Assembly: GCA_003833135.1 (NCBI GenBank)
Contig: QZLH01000033.1
Location: forward strand, 56,157-120,156
From: Oehlia diaphana
Taxonomy: Eukaryota > Glomeromycota > Glomeromycetes > Glomerales > Glomeraceae
Direction of reading: 5' to 3'
Length of the DNA stretch: 64,000 nt
The position numbers and the translations under genes are program-made. The notes beneath the pieces were generated by a model. The model did no database searches and was not told where the DNA came from. It saw only the letters and a program-made list of their open reading frames with translations. Of this stretch, positions 22,968-35,282 are shown piece by piece (position 1 is the first letter of the stretch; the number at the start of each line of letters is the position of its first letter).

Positions 22968-25319
22968 ACTTGATTTTTGAAATATAAAAAAATTGGATGA
23001 TAAAAATTGGGATTTAGTGAAATTTGGACTATTTTTAAAATTTTTTTTTTTTTTTTTTTAGAGGGGCTGAAAATTGTAGGCACCGTATTTATATAATTTC
23101 GTAATTTAAATTGTTACGCCATTATAAGTTAGTGGCTAAAAATAGAAATTTAAAAGTTTAAATTTAATATAATTACTATTACTATGCATGATGATTTCAC
23201 ATTGTTTCTATGAAAACGAGAACAGATAACTCGTTGAAAATATGTGGATAATGATACTATTATATAAATAAATTCTTGGTATCTGGATTGACACGTGTTT
23301 GAAATATAATCTAATCACATGAATTGTTATAAATTTTCTTAAGCGATCTTTGATTCACCTATGCCTGGTCTTTAACCGTATTATAGTGAGGTTAAGAAAT
23401 CGCGTTACTAAATAAATAACTATCAAACAGCAACCCACAAATGGCTAGATTATGAAATTTTCATGGTCTCGATCGTTGATCGTATGATATTACAGGTAAC
23501 GTGATATCAATAATCAAGTTTATAAAAAACTGAGAGATCAGGTGAGGCGCCAGATGTGACCCGACAATATCCTACAATTGTTTTATTCTTTTTTTTTTTA
23601 AAAAAAACAAATAAAGACCCTTTTCATTACAAAAGACAAAAGTAACGATATTAAAATATTCAAGCTTTAAGAAAGTTTTAAATTTGCAAGCCAAATTTTT
23701 TTCAAATTTTAAAATTCAATCCTTTTAATTAAAATGCAATAATATAGTATATATATATTCACAAAAGTTATTATTAACTAAGACTTTTACATTATATTAA
23801 TTTTATTTTTAAAGTATTATATGGTATATGAATTGTACAATATTTATGTTAAAATAATAGAGATTTTATTTATTCATTAAAAAAAACAATAATATAATAA
23901 ATAAAAATCTATTTTAATAACTATAAATATTGGGCATTATTGTAATGATGGTAACTTTTTATTGATAAAAGTTTGTAGTTAACTCTTTTTATATTGTAGT
24001 TATTGTAGTTGAGTATTCAAAAATATTATTAAAGGGTTAATATTATTAAAATTATATTAATATCATAGGTTTTTACAGTTTAACTGGTTAAGCTATTATA
24101 TATAATTATCATAAATGCAAGGAAAAAAAATGCTTAAAAAAATGAAATGGTTAAAAAAAATCACATATGTAAATTATACAACTAGTCATCTAAAATATTA
24201 AAAGTTTAAATAAAATAGAAGATTTATATTAAAAAATTAAAGAAAATAAAAAAAGTTATTATTATTATTAAAAAATAATCATAAGCATAATTAAAAAGAG
24301 TTTTATTATTATATAATATAATTGATTTAATAATTTGAATTAATTAAATAATTTTTAATAAAAAGTTATATAAATTTTTTTAGAAATAATATATCATATG
24401 TATAATAAATATAATATCTAATATTTTATAAAAAGGAGATTTTTTTTAATAAATTATATTAACTGGTATATATAAATTGAATAAAATACTATTATAAGAA
24501 TATTTATTTTATATAAATTATTTCTAATCTTCTAGTAAATTTAAACAAAAAAAATTATATATATATATATATATATACTAATTTACAAAAAATTATATTT
24601 ATTTATTTTTTTTTTAACCTTAATGCATTTGAAAGTTTATTAAATAAAAGTTAAAGCACATTACAATAGTAAATTAAACTCTAAACTACAATCTAATATA
24701 ATTGACTTCCAACCCACTTGTCATATATAAAGTACTCTATGTGTGTACTGTTAGGTAAAATGTTTTGCTCAAAAGGTAGGGAATATTTAAAACATCCCAT
24801 TTTAGTATAAACACCTCTTTTTCTTCACAAGGCATCTACAGGATTTACTTAAAAAAACTTTATTTATAAATAAATAAAAATTATTAATACTTATATAAAA
24901 AGAATTATTATTATTTTTCTGCTTATTTATTATTTCAAAAATTTTATTAAGTAAATTTAATATATATTTATTATATATATAATGCAAAGTAATAGTTAAT
25001 AGCTGTATAGTAATAATATAGATTTTATTATATAATTATAAATGTATATTATAAGTTGTTTATAAATAATTATATTTAGTTAACTCATAAAGTGCAAATA
25101 TAATTAATTTTCAATTTACTAAAGTCATTGTTTAAGACTAAAACTTTAGTATATAGTAATCTTCAGTATATCAATTTTTTTTATATGAAGTTTATATATT
25201 TTTTAAAAAACTTTGTTATATCAAGATTAAAATCATGTGACTTTATTATACTATAAAATTTTAATTTTACAAATTACTTGTTGCTAATCTAATTATTTAA
25301 TAATACTTGTTTTTTATAC
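22968..25319. other. Intergenic, increasingly AT-rich
   Basis: To about 23600 the composition resembles other spacers. From there it becomes extremely AT-rich with ATATAT runs (24550-24576) and shows no coding signal. It is likely the edge of a transposon-relic block. Confidence 0.5.
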
Positions 25320-25700
25320 TTTTTGTAAAAATAACTAACTTTATTTTTCATATCTTTTAAAGCAGCTAAATGTTTAACTTTAATGTTAAAATTATTTGAT
25401 GAATTATTAATAAACTATTATTTGATTTAATGAATTTATTACTTCCAATATAGTCACTTTTAGTTGTATAATTACTTCTTATTGTTCTTCTTCTGATTTA
25501 TTAAAATTTGTAATATTAATTAGTATATCTTTATCTGTAAGCTTTTTCTTTCCAATATTAATATCCTTATTAACTGTAATAAATTCTTTAGCATTCATTT
25601 CTTTCTTATGATTTTGCAAATTATAATATTCATCTAATAATTTTTATTTTTCATTTTCAGAATCTTGTTCTTCATTATTATTAGATGAAATAAAATAAGA
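25320..25700 (-). pseudogene. Pogo/CENP-B-like transposase C-terminal relic
   Basis: Read on the minus strand from about 25700, a decayed frame contains EEQDSENEK, a stop, then NAKEFITVNKDI, KKLTDKDILINI, and further on SNNFNIKVKHLAALK. This order (acidic start; EFI..N.D; LTD.DI; a hydrophobic helix; FNI...L..L) resembles the tail of DDE_1/CENP-B-type transposases abundant in Rhizophagus. There are at least two stops and a frameshift. The catalytic part was not found nearby. Confidence 0.45.
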
Positions 25701-27579
25701 GGAAAAAATCCAGTATTTAACTAACAGTTATATATAGCTTCACATATTACTATGCATTTTAAACTATTATTTTTTACGTATATTTTACAATAGAAGACAT
25801 TCTTGTTTATTATCATAAGCTTCAATTTTATTTTTGATAAGTCTCTTACAGTATTGCATCTTAATTTAAAATTTTAGCATCTGAATCATTAACTCATCAA
25901 AAAATTTTTTGGAATGCAGATCTACACAGATCTGCAAGTGACATTTCTATACAGATTGTGAACCCTGTCAGCAGTCTTTGGAAAAAAAAATCTAATAAAA
26001 ACTGTACAGAATTTCAAGAAAATGAAGTTTTGCAAAAATCTTTAAAAATTAAACATGCAAAATAATTTAAAATAATTTATAATGCTTTAATTTTATAATT
26101 CTTGAATTTAACTAATATCTGTTAATTAACTTTATTTAATTTTTAAAATATATTTACAAAACTTAAAATACAATGTTATTGATTTTATTAAATGAATTAA
26201 AAATTAAATTATTAAAATTAATTTATACTTTTTTCTATTATTTGTTATTAATAGTTAAACATTATTATAGTTGGTTTGATTCCAATAAATAACTATTTAA
26301 ATTCACATTTAGCCTAAAAACTTGTAGTCTTACAAAAAGTAGAAAATGAAAATGTTCAGTTAATTAGTAATATTTCATTAAGAAAAAAAACAAATTTTTA
26401 ATGAACTTTAAAGAACATCTTTGAAATTTTATTCAAGTACCATTTAAAAAGTCATAGAACTACAAAAAGAAAAGAAAGTAATGTCAATTAATAATATTCA
26501 TTAAAAAAAATAAATTCAAAGAATTTCAAATTTTACCTTCAAAGTTTTATTCAATTTTCATCCAGAAAGCTGTAGACTTACAAAAAAAAAGAAATGTTAA
26601 TTAATAATATTTTGTTAAAAAAAAATAAATAAAAAATTTAATAAAGAACTTTAAATACCTTTAAAGTTCCATCAAAATGCCATTCAAAAAATTATATTTA
26701 ATATCTACAAAATAGAAGAAAAAATATAAGTAGACTATTTTTTAAAAAAAAATATTTTAAGTTTTGAAAAGAACAAAACTTTTTGAAACTTATATTCTAA
26801 AGTTTCATTTAATACCTATAAAATAAAAGAATAAATTTTTTTTTAAAAAAAATAGTTTTTTAAAGTTTTAAAAGAAAAAGGAAATTTCAAAACTTACTGT
26901 ATCTAAAGACTAAAATCCATATTTAAATATATAATATTTTAAAAAATCTTCTAATATAGGATCTTAAAAATGTTGCACTATAAATAATATATAAAAAAAT
27001 AAGTATTTCAAAAAATTTGCAAAAGATATTAGAAATCTATAAAAGATTTTGATGGTAATATATTGGGATTTATTATTTCCAAAAATAATAATTAAATTGA
27101 TAAAAAATAATTCATTAATTCATTCAAATTAAACTCTATGTATTAGCCATTTAGTCATAAGAATCTATGCTATAACTATGGCTATAATTACTAGACAAAA
27201 GTAGGGCTAAGAACATTTAAAAATTATTTTAGCAATACATATAAGGAAATAGTACATAGTTAGTAAAAGAGCTAAAATTAAAAAATTTATTAAAAAATAA
27301 GATTAAAATAAAGATATGTTTTGTATTTTGCATGTATCATAAACTAGGTTTAATTTATACAGCTTGAGTATCTTAGTTATATCAAATCCTAAATAAAGCA
27401 GCCAAATTTTCTTTAACTGATTTTTACGTAATTATCACATAATATTTAGCCCAAATTATAAAATTAGCATATTTTAGCTAGTATTAAAAATATAATAAAT
27501 TTACAGTACTATATGTGCAATTATTTTATTAAGAAAATTGTTTAAAATCTAAATATAAAACAATGTATTTGGTATTATC
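25701..27579. other. AT-rich relic DNA
   Basis: No gene is seen. It contains a hairpin TGCAGATCT-ACAC-AGATCTGCA at 25915-25936 and the degenerate tandem array at 26321-26900 described separately. A higher-GC island at 25910-25980 is probably the remains of an element. Confidence 0.5.
26321..26900. repeat. Degenerate ~120-bp tandem array (4-5 units)
   Basis: Similar blocks start near 26321 (CTTGTAGTCTTACAAAAAG), 26451 (GTCATAGAACTACAAAAAG), 26570 (CTGTAGACTTACAAAAAA), about 26694 and about 26813. Each unit continues with a TTAATTAATAATATT-like segment, an A-run, a GAACTTTAAAG segment and a TTTATTCAA/CATTCAAAAA segment. The spacing is about 117-131 bp. The units are old and diverged. Confidence 0.6.
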
Positions 27580-27589
27580 CTATGTCTTT

Positions 27590-30440
27590 TATAACATTTA
27601 ACTGCATATTCTGCCTGTTTTGCATTTAATTCTTTTCTGTATGTATCTATTTATCTATATGATTTTCTTGCAAATACTCTAATATGAGATAATAGAATAT
27701 GATCTAAAGCAATTAGCACAACTCAATATAAATTAGGTTAAATATAATTACAATTTTTACAAAAATATTTCTTAAATGCTTCCCAATATATTTCAATAAA
27801 ATTCAATTCAAAATGAAATTTTGGATAAAAAATTATCTTATGATCTCGGTTTTTAATAACTTTTTGAATCATTCCTTTTTGAGTAAAAAAATTAAGTTAA
27901 TTTTCAAGAATATGTTATATGCAGCATTAAATATTTTAAAATTCATTATTTTGGCAATATCCTATCAAATCTGCTGGTCTTATTAACTTTTGTTCTTCTA
28001 AGACTTATTTTATACCTTTTGCTTTTCTCTGGAGTGTTAAATCCAAATAATCATTAGAAAAATTTATCTATTAAACTTATCTATTAAATATTGTATTTCT
28101 CATTTTAGATTGCTTTCCATCAGGATTTATATTTATACATAATGCAATTAATGAATCAAGTGCAAAAGCATCATATGTTATTAAATTATTAAATGCAAAA
28201 ATACCAATAGTATTTGAATGAGTTATTTCAAATATAGAAATTGCACATTAAATAATCTTAAATATTAATTAATAAAAAAATATTATTAATAATAAAATTA
28301 TAATAATTTATAATTAATTATCTGTTCAATTAATTATTTAACAGTCTACCATAGTGTTCTGATTCTAAATCTGATAAATCCAGATTGATCCTTCAATCTG
28401 AATTGGAGTTGGATATCTGTATCTGATATTTTTAAACAGATAGATCTATTAATAAATCCAGATAGTAATCCTAAGATACTGATATGAATGATATAATTTT
28501 TTTGTATTTCAAATAAAGATAGATATGGTTAATGAGAATATTATAAAAATTCTATAGGATGAATTTGTATAGATCCTAAATTAAGAATAGATTCGTAAAA
28601 ATTCAGATAATCCGTAAAATTTTTGGATGCGGATTTACATCCAGATTTAACTTCAGCCATCCAGATTAGATCTGGATGGTTTTTCAGATATAGGATTAGA
28701 TCACTAGTCTACCAATCATCATTATTTTTTCCAGAATTCATTATAATTCAAACTTCATATAAAACTCTAATTCTAACTTCAAAAAGTTTTTATTTCTCAT
28801 TTAATTGTAATCGACTAATTATTTCACAAACTTTTATAAATAGTACAACCTTATTCTTTTTTTCATAAAAGTTGTTCATTATCAGAAGCCCATTCAGAAT
28901 TTCTTTTATTATTGGAATGAAAGGTAGTTTTATCATGAATAACAAAAATATGAATTTATTTATCCAGTTGCAAATCAGAATTAATTTAAATTTCCAAGTT
29001 ATCACTTTCAAAAATTGGCATTAATTTTTAATAACTACTTTGTAATTTAAAGAATAAATAAAATATGTAGCTTGATTAACATTATATGATTAGCAAAATA
29101 CTTGCATTTCCATATTTTTTAAATAGATTTTCTAGTATTCTAATATATCTTCTAAAGATTCTGGGCAAAACTGAAATATTTAGTTATTTAACTAAATCAA
29201 AATAGTTTAGTCATTTAAAATTAAAAGACGAAATGCCAAAATTTAATATTCTATGGTATTTCCATGGATTTTTTATAGATTTTCATAGTTTTTAATTATA
29301 ATAATTACTTATAAAAAAAAAATAATAAATTTATATTAAATATAATATTTTTAAAAGAAATTTATAAAACTATTACATATATAATATAATTTTATATACT
29401 TTTATAATAAAACTATAATTTTATATAATTAAAATTTAAACTTAAAAATTATTACTATATAGTTTAATTAATGACGAAACTGAAACTAGTTGGTAACGAA
29501 ACTGAAATTTTTGATAAAAAGAGTTTAGCTAGATATTACTAATATCTTTATATTTATGATTATCCATATAAATTTCTTTTTGATATTTTTTATAATGATA
29601 ACTCATTTTTTTAAGCTAGTTTCTTGCAGTAGTTTCACTAACAATTATTAATAATAATGAATATTATTAATAATTAAAAGCAAAACAGTAAGAAACTAAA
29701 TTATCTTATTTTAATTTCAAGTGATAAAAAAATAGTATTCGTAATATAATTCATAAAATCAGCAATATAAAATTCAAATTTTTTTTTTGCAAGTAAAAAG
29801 TAACTTATATTTGAATATATTCATCATCAAATAAGCTTTTTACCTTACAATATTTACCTCACTTAGAAAATAAAATAGTCTTAGCATATGATTCTATAAA
29901 TGAAAATATCAGGCAAATTAAGATCTTTTCTTAAGTTGTCGTACAATATTAAGGCTGGCTTTCAGTTTAGAATTTTGAAATTCAAGAAGTTACATATACT
30001 GCAATATAGCAGTTAATCTTAATTTATAGCTTTTTATATCTAAATTTTTTCTTTTAATTATGAATTAGATCATTATCATCACCAAATTCTTCTTCACTTA
30101 TTTCACTATTTTTGTTAGATTTTGTAATAAGAAAAAAATGATCTATGATTTGACCATTTTTTTTAGCATTTTTCTTTGCTTGAACATAATATCTTTATTT
30201 AGTTCTTGCAAAATTTTCTATATAAGTTGATTTATGGGTTGGTGGGATGTAATTTTGCATTTGAGTCATTAAAATTTGAAAAAAAATTTCTTGATTACTA
30301 TTTAAATCATCATCTTCCTATATAATTTCATCGTCATTATCCATATCACAAACATTTTTTTACAAACTTTCCTCATTAGCCTCTGCATTAATATTTGTTT
30401 CAGATATTTTGATGTGTTTATTATATTTTTTTTGCAAGTT
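27590..30440 (-). pseudogene. Decayed DDE transposase
   Basis: Minus-strand fragments appear in the right order: RYYVQAKKNAKKNG (about 30.2 kb); TARN*LKKMSYHYKKYQKE (about 29.6 kb); IHIFVIHDKTTFHSN with the first catalytic Asp (about 28.93 kb); IGIFAFNNLITYDAFALDSL (about 28.2 kb), where the second catalytic Asp of the usual FDN has become Asn; and FHFELNFIEIYW with the catalytic Glu (about 27.83 kb), then FARKSYR and AKQAEYAVK. The order and motifs match a DDE transposase family common in Rhizophagus. It is broken by many stops, including Trp to TAG, and is interrupted by the MITE at 28352-28706. It cannot be active. Confidence 0.75.
28352..28706. mobile_element. hAT-like MITE with perfect 8-bp target duplication
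   Basis: The element begins TAGTGTTCTGATTC and ends in the imperfect inverse GATTAGATCACTA; the first 40 or so bases of the ends align (TAGTG..CT.AT.CTA.ATCTGA). Flanking bases GTCTACCA at 28344-28351 and 28707-28714 are identical, an 8-bp target-site duplication. An 8-bp duplication plus ends starting TAGTG fits the hAT rule (YARNG). The interior is rich in ATCCAGAT words. At 355 bp it has no coding capacity. It sits inside the DDE transposase relic, so it inserted later. Confidence 0.75.
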
Positions 30441-30528
30441 TATTTATATGTTTTTTTTTAAAAAAATTCTAGTCATAAAAACTTTATTATCAAAATAAAA
30501 TGTAAAAAAATTACATGTGATTGCAATT

Positions 30529-30910
30529 TAGTGCTCTGAACGAGTCAAGTCGAGTCGAGTTATATGTAAACTTGATTTGACTCGAGTTAAATTGAGTTGA
30601 GTTGAGTTGAATTAAAATTATAAAAAATATAAACTCGACTCGATTTAAGTCAAGTTGACCGTTAAATTGAATCAAGTTAAGTCAAATTAAATCACATGAT
30701 TTTCTTCATTTTCTTTTTTAGCGATAGCAATTTCACAAAATTCCATTTTTGTAATTTTCAAAAATTTTTCATCTCAGAATTTGTGTAATATAATTTCCAA
30801 AAAAGGAAATTCATAATTTTGGCTGGAATTATGTTAATTCGGCTTAACTTAACTTGACTCAACTTGACTCGACCAACTCGTAAATTAACTTGACTCATTT
30901 CAGAGCACTA
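30529..30910. mobile_element. Second hAT-like MITE with TAGTGCTCTGAA ends
   Basis: The left end TAGTGCTCTGAACGAGTCAA (30529-) and the inverse of the right end TAGTGCTCTGAAATGAGTCAA (to 30910) match over about 22 bases with two mismatches. The interior carries many GAGTCAAG/GAGTTGAG/ACTCGACT words on both sides, typical of subterminal transposase sites. GATTGCA occurs beside both ends (30519-30525 and 30911-30917), although on the left it is three bases off the tip, so the target duplication is not exact. It is 382 bp and non-coding. Confidence 0.7.
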
Positions 30911-31318
30911 GATTGCATATGCATTGTTCAATTTATATTTGTATTGATTACTGATAAATTGAGTATATTTATATATATTACATATAATTTTTTACTAAAA
31001 TAAGTGGTTATAACTTTTCATATATTAATCCAATTTGAAAAATTAAATCATACTTTTATAGCTTTAAATTTATATTATATTATTAAAATATGATAAGTTT
31101 TTAAAATAATATTTTTTTTAAAAAATTTTATAACCATTTAAAAATAGGGTTCAAAATTTGATGCGACTAAAGTACTTGAACTATATTTATTTTTTATATG
31201 GTACTAACAAAGGTTTAAATAATTTATATCTTGTATAGAATTTTTATCAATATATCATCAGAGTTTAAAGTATTAAGACTAAACTCAAAGTTAAGTGTAA
31301 TCTGTATATATTAATCAC

Positions 31319-31435
31319 AACGATCAAACATGGAACGGTGCCGTTGATAGAGCAAAGGCTTATGAATTAACACATCAAGATCAGAGTGCGGTTAGTGCTT
31401 ATATAACCAAGTTCGCGTCTGTTGGTACTATATAT
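31319..31435 (+). pseudogene. Gag-like fragment
   Basis: A 39-codon stop-free island of normal composition in AT-rich DNA reads NDQTWNGAVDRAKAYELTH, continues QDQSAVSAYITKFASVGT, and then loses sense. The TW..A..RAK.YE pattern resembles gag-derived proteins of LTR-type elements in Rhizophagus (recognition from memory, unsearched). There are no flanking domains or LTRs. Confidence 0.45.
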
Positions 31436-31757
31436 AATATTATAATTTTTTATGTTTTATAAAAATAAAATATTTCATCATATGATATATATATCATAAA
31501 TGATATATAATATACTATGCATTTTATTTTTTTTTTACCTTATAACAAATTAAAAAAAGATTTATATCTACTATCTATTGATTATTTTTATCTTTAACAA
31601 TTAAACATTTTATATAATAATACTGAATTTTTACTAGCAAAATCTTTGGTTATATTAATATCATTACCAGTTTTTATAGTAAATGTCTTATCTTTTGCTT
31701 TGCAAACTTCTTATTGAAATTTTTAAAATTACTAATGGACTAAAGGTTATTTCAAGA

Positions 31758-32985
31758 TTATATGATATCTTGAGGTACATATAAGCTTAGATTTTCCAAA
31801 TAAATAAAATATATTTCATAAATTACAAATTTAAATATTTGAATAACAGTAATTTGGAATTTATGCAAATATTTACTAATAATAAATTTTTTACATTTAT
31901 TAATTTCAGTAGCAAAATCTATCTTGATATTATTAGTATTTTTTTTATATATCCATTTAATTAAATATTTTCGAATTTTAATATTCAATTTATCTGATAC
32001 AACTTTAATACTTTTGGAATTTTTCATTTGATATCTGATTTTTGCAATTTTTGGTATTGCCATTAATTTCACATTAACTTCCTGTTACTGTTATCATATT
32101 GCCAGTTCATCACCATTGCTATTGTTATTATCTCTACCAGAATTATTGCTATTTTCTTTACTAGTATTAGTTTCTGTAAATAGTTGTAAATCTAAAGTTA
32201 AGTAAATATAACAGTTATAAATTAGAATTACTACCTTTTAGCTAACTACAATATGTAGTATTTACAGCCAATTTACAGTTTATATTTATAATATTACAAT
32301 TGCTAAGGTTGTAATTTGATATATAATAATCATTACTTATAGCAACTAACCTTATCCTATATTACTGCTATCATCTCTACTTTTATTATAATCATCTTTT
32401 CTAAATCTTCCTGAATCTTCACTATTACTTGATAATTCTGTTATTTGATATAATATAACTTTAAATTCATAGTCAAACAATTTCTTGAGTTTTTCCAAAA
32501 TCAATTAGTTTAAAGGTTTTACCCTATAACAAATAATAAATGAAAAGATATTGTTTTCATAAAAAATAGATTTTATTGTATATACTGGCTGTGATTCAAA
32601 TATGCCATCAATAACATTTTTTTAGAAACTAATGTATTATATAAGTATTTAGCTTTATTACATGTTTTTGCTGAGGTTTCTTTACATTTACTGAAAAAAA
32701 ATCTGAGACATCAATATGATTTGTATCATCAGCACTTTTAATACTAATAATAGGATTGCCAAGATGGATTCTGTTATAGGAAGTATCACTGGAATCATAT
32801 ATTTCCTCCATTTCCTTGGGAAGTGAAATAATATCTTTACTTATATTCAAATAAAATTGTAGTTCAAATTTATAAGATTGAAGCCACAAATAAATAAAAA
32901 AAAAAAAAAGAAAATTATACATTTTTTGAGTTATCTTTGATAAAATTTTTACCTTCTGTTTGTTATGATGACTGCATGGTGAATT
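31758..32985 (-). pseudogene. Crinkler-associated C-terminal region, decayed (paralogue of the 57.5-58.7 kb locus)
   Basis: Minus-strand pieces match the 57.5-58.7 kb locus in the same order. IHLGNPIISIKSADDT (about 32.76 kb) matches IHLGNPIVSIKSSDDT there. An SNSEDSGRFRKDDYNKS-like stretch (about 32.4 kb) matches SNNSRDSKGFRKDDHNRG. An Asn/Ser/Asp-rich run is at about 32.15 kb, and IPKIAKIRYQMKNSKSIKVV (about 32.0 kb) matches LKIAKFGYQIKKSKDTKVV. Stops and frame changes interrupt it and the Crinkler N-terminal domain is absent here. The function of this region is unknown. Confidence 0.6.
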
Positions 32986-32989
32986 CAAG

Positions 32990-34316
32990 TCTCATTTGAT
33001 GATTCATGCAATTCATTCTAGATTTATAGTTTGATATTTTGTACTATAGGACTTTGCTATATGTCTTATACATATTATTTTTGCATGAAAATTAGTATTT
33101 TAAATTATGAATATGAAGTATTTAAATTTAAAAATCTTTAATCCACAAGTTCTCCCAATTCTTGCTTTTTATTATATTATAAGATGCAATAGCCAATTTG
33201 ATGAATTTAGAAAATGAATCCAAAGAAATATTCTTTATGATCTTTAATGCATCTGATTTTAAATGTACTAGTAACCTTCTAGGTAACTATTACTATACTG
33301 ATAGATAATTTTATTATGAGGAATGAGTTTTTTTTCATTTGTACACTTTTTGAAGGTAAAGTGGGAGTAAATCTAATAGTAATTAATAGTTATTATTATT
33401 AATAGAAAATATTAGTTGATAATTTTTTATTATACTAATAATAATATATTTATATTAATTATTTTTTCATATTATTAAAGCCTTACTAATATATATTAAA
33501 AATGTTTACTGCAGCATTAGCAGCATTTTATCATATGATAAAAAGTAAAAACTTTTCTCATAATAGTGATGACTATTAATCACATAATCCCATATAACTA
33601 CACCCGCTGAAAATACGTCATGTACTTTCTAGCATTTAAATTATTAAAAATATCTCTGAATTACGTATCTCTACTCTTTATGAAACACAAATTGGAAAAG
33701 TTGAGAAAAAAAAAGTTACATTTAATTATAGAATAAAGTTTAGATGGAACCATTATCAGTCATCAATTATCAGTAGCACTTCCACCATTCAGATGCGTTG
33801 AACGCAAACTTAAAGTCAACTTTATAAAATTTTGATTCTGCACACATTGTGATACATCCCAATTAAAAATAACTGCTTATGTGATAGTTATTTCGAGTGA
33901 TAGTGTGATATATATATAATTAGTGAGACTAAAATGACATTAAAAATAAAATTAAGTTTGACGCAACATTACAATTAATAAAATAATAAAGAAAGATACT
34001 TTTCACCTTAACCAATCATTTAGTACTTCGTGCCCAATAGCTATATACTGTATTTGTTTTTGTGATTTGTACACTGTTATTGCACTTACATGCAGCAGCC
34101 ATTTTGTTGATGAAAAATCGCGTAGTTTAAAAATATTTTAATTAAGTAATATTAATCTAAAAAGTTACGGAATTAAATAAATATTTTCTTTTTTTTATTA
34201 AAATTTGCCCGCTTAAACAATTTTCTTATTTCTTAATTGCTTAGTTATTAAAAGAAAGAATATTTCTTATCGATCATCTCTTAATTTGATTTTACAAACA
34301 AAATCGAAAAAATAAT
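32990..34316. other. Intergenic, AT-rich
   Basis: No supported gene. A short minus-strand frame near 33.6 kb reads DVFSAGVVIW, which resembles kinase subdomain IX, but no other kinase motif is nearby. A block at 33730-33900 has higher GC without recognisable content. Confidence 0.45.
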
Positions 34317-35282
34317 TTATCCAGTTTGAACATTTATATTGTGCAGAGGAGTTTCACGTAAATGTTTAAATCTAAATAAGGTTCTTTCTAATATCGTTTC
34401 ATTTTTCTCATTTTGACCTAATATAATCGAAGAAAATAATATTGTAATAACGAATGCTAGAGTATTCATCCAGCTCAATAAAATACTAATCATATACGTT
34501 CTGCACCATAAATAATATTGATGCGGAATTATTTCTGAGTCATAGCCTTTTGCATTACAGACTAATCCTCCATCATAAAATGGGTATAGGTTTGCGATAC
34601 CTGTTTGTAATTAATATTAATAAAAATTTATAGGGTAAATGTTTTTTTTAAAAAAAAATAAATAATATTTACCGGAAGAAAGCCATAATAAAAAGAAAAT
34701 TCTAACATACATATACAGGTAAAGAAATATTATTATTTATTTTTCAATTTTTAATAATAATAAAAAATGATTATACGTACGTTTCGATAATGATGAATGG
34801 TCCTTTTTCATGTAATCTATTAAAATATGCAATGCAAAATCCTTTGAAATGAAAACGATTCTATTTAAAATTTTTCTGGGCGCAATGCAATTTATTCAAG
34901 AAATAATAAATTACCTTACCTAATCCTATCATGCTCAAGCCTATAACTATATAGTACCAAATCTTGACTTCTCCTTTATACCTAAAATAAATTTAGAATA
35001 TTTCTTTATGTTTGATAAAAATAACTTTAAATTACTTACTGGCCATTATTGCTAAAGTATATAGAGAGTGGAACCGTGTTTTGAAGTAATGACATGAATA
35101 AAATTACTTGAATAATTTCTAAAACGTAATTAATTATTTATTAAAACTGCGCCACAATCTGACATTAAATACATGTCAAAAGAAATTAATTACTAATTAC
35201 CTAATATCAAACAAAAGACAGTAATAATAAATTGAGTTACTCTTAACATAAGCCAATATGAAGATTCTTCATAAATCTTCAT
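34317..35282 (-). CDS. Four-pass membrane protein, six exons (tetraspan family member C)
   Basis: Exons 35201-35282, 35040-35118, 34920-34981, 34781-34841, 34673-34701 and 34317-34600 (read downward) give 198 residues; all junctions are GT-AG and phases are 1,2,1,2,1. The start MKIYEESSYW leads into membrane segment 1 (about 12-30). Others lie at about 56-78, 94-106 and 140-163. The Trp of TIFFLLWLSSG is the seventh residue of exon 5, and VCN...WCR gives two Cys in the second outer loop. Exon 1 (82 nt) equals that of member A, and exon 5 (29 nt) equals that of member D. No exon alone makes an ORF long enough for routine detection. No named family is recognised; MARVEL-like by layout. Confidence 0.78.

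Noticed and set aside
33550..33640. Minus-strand DVFSAGVVIW resembling protein kinase subdomain IX
   Set aside because: No HRD, DFG or APE motif could be found on either side, so ten residues are not enough.
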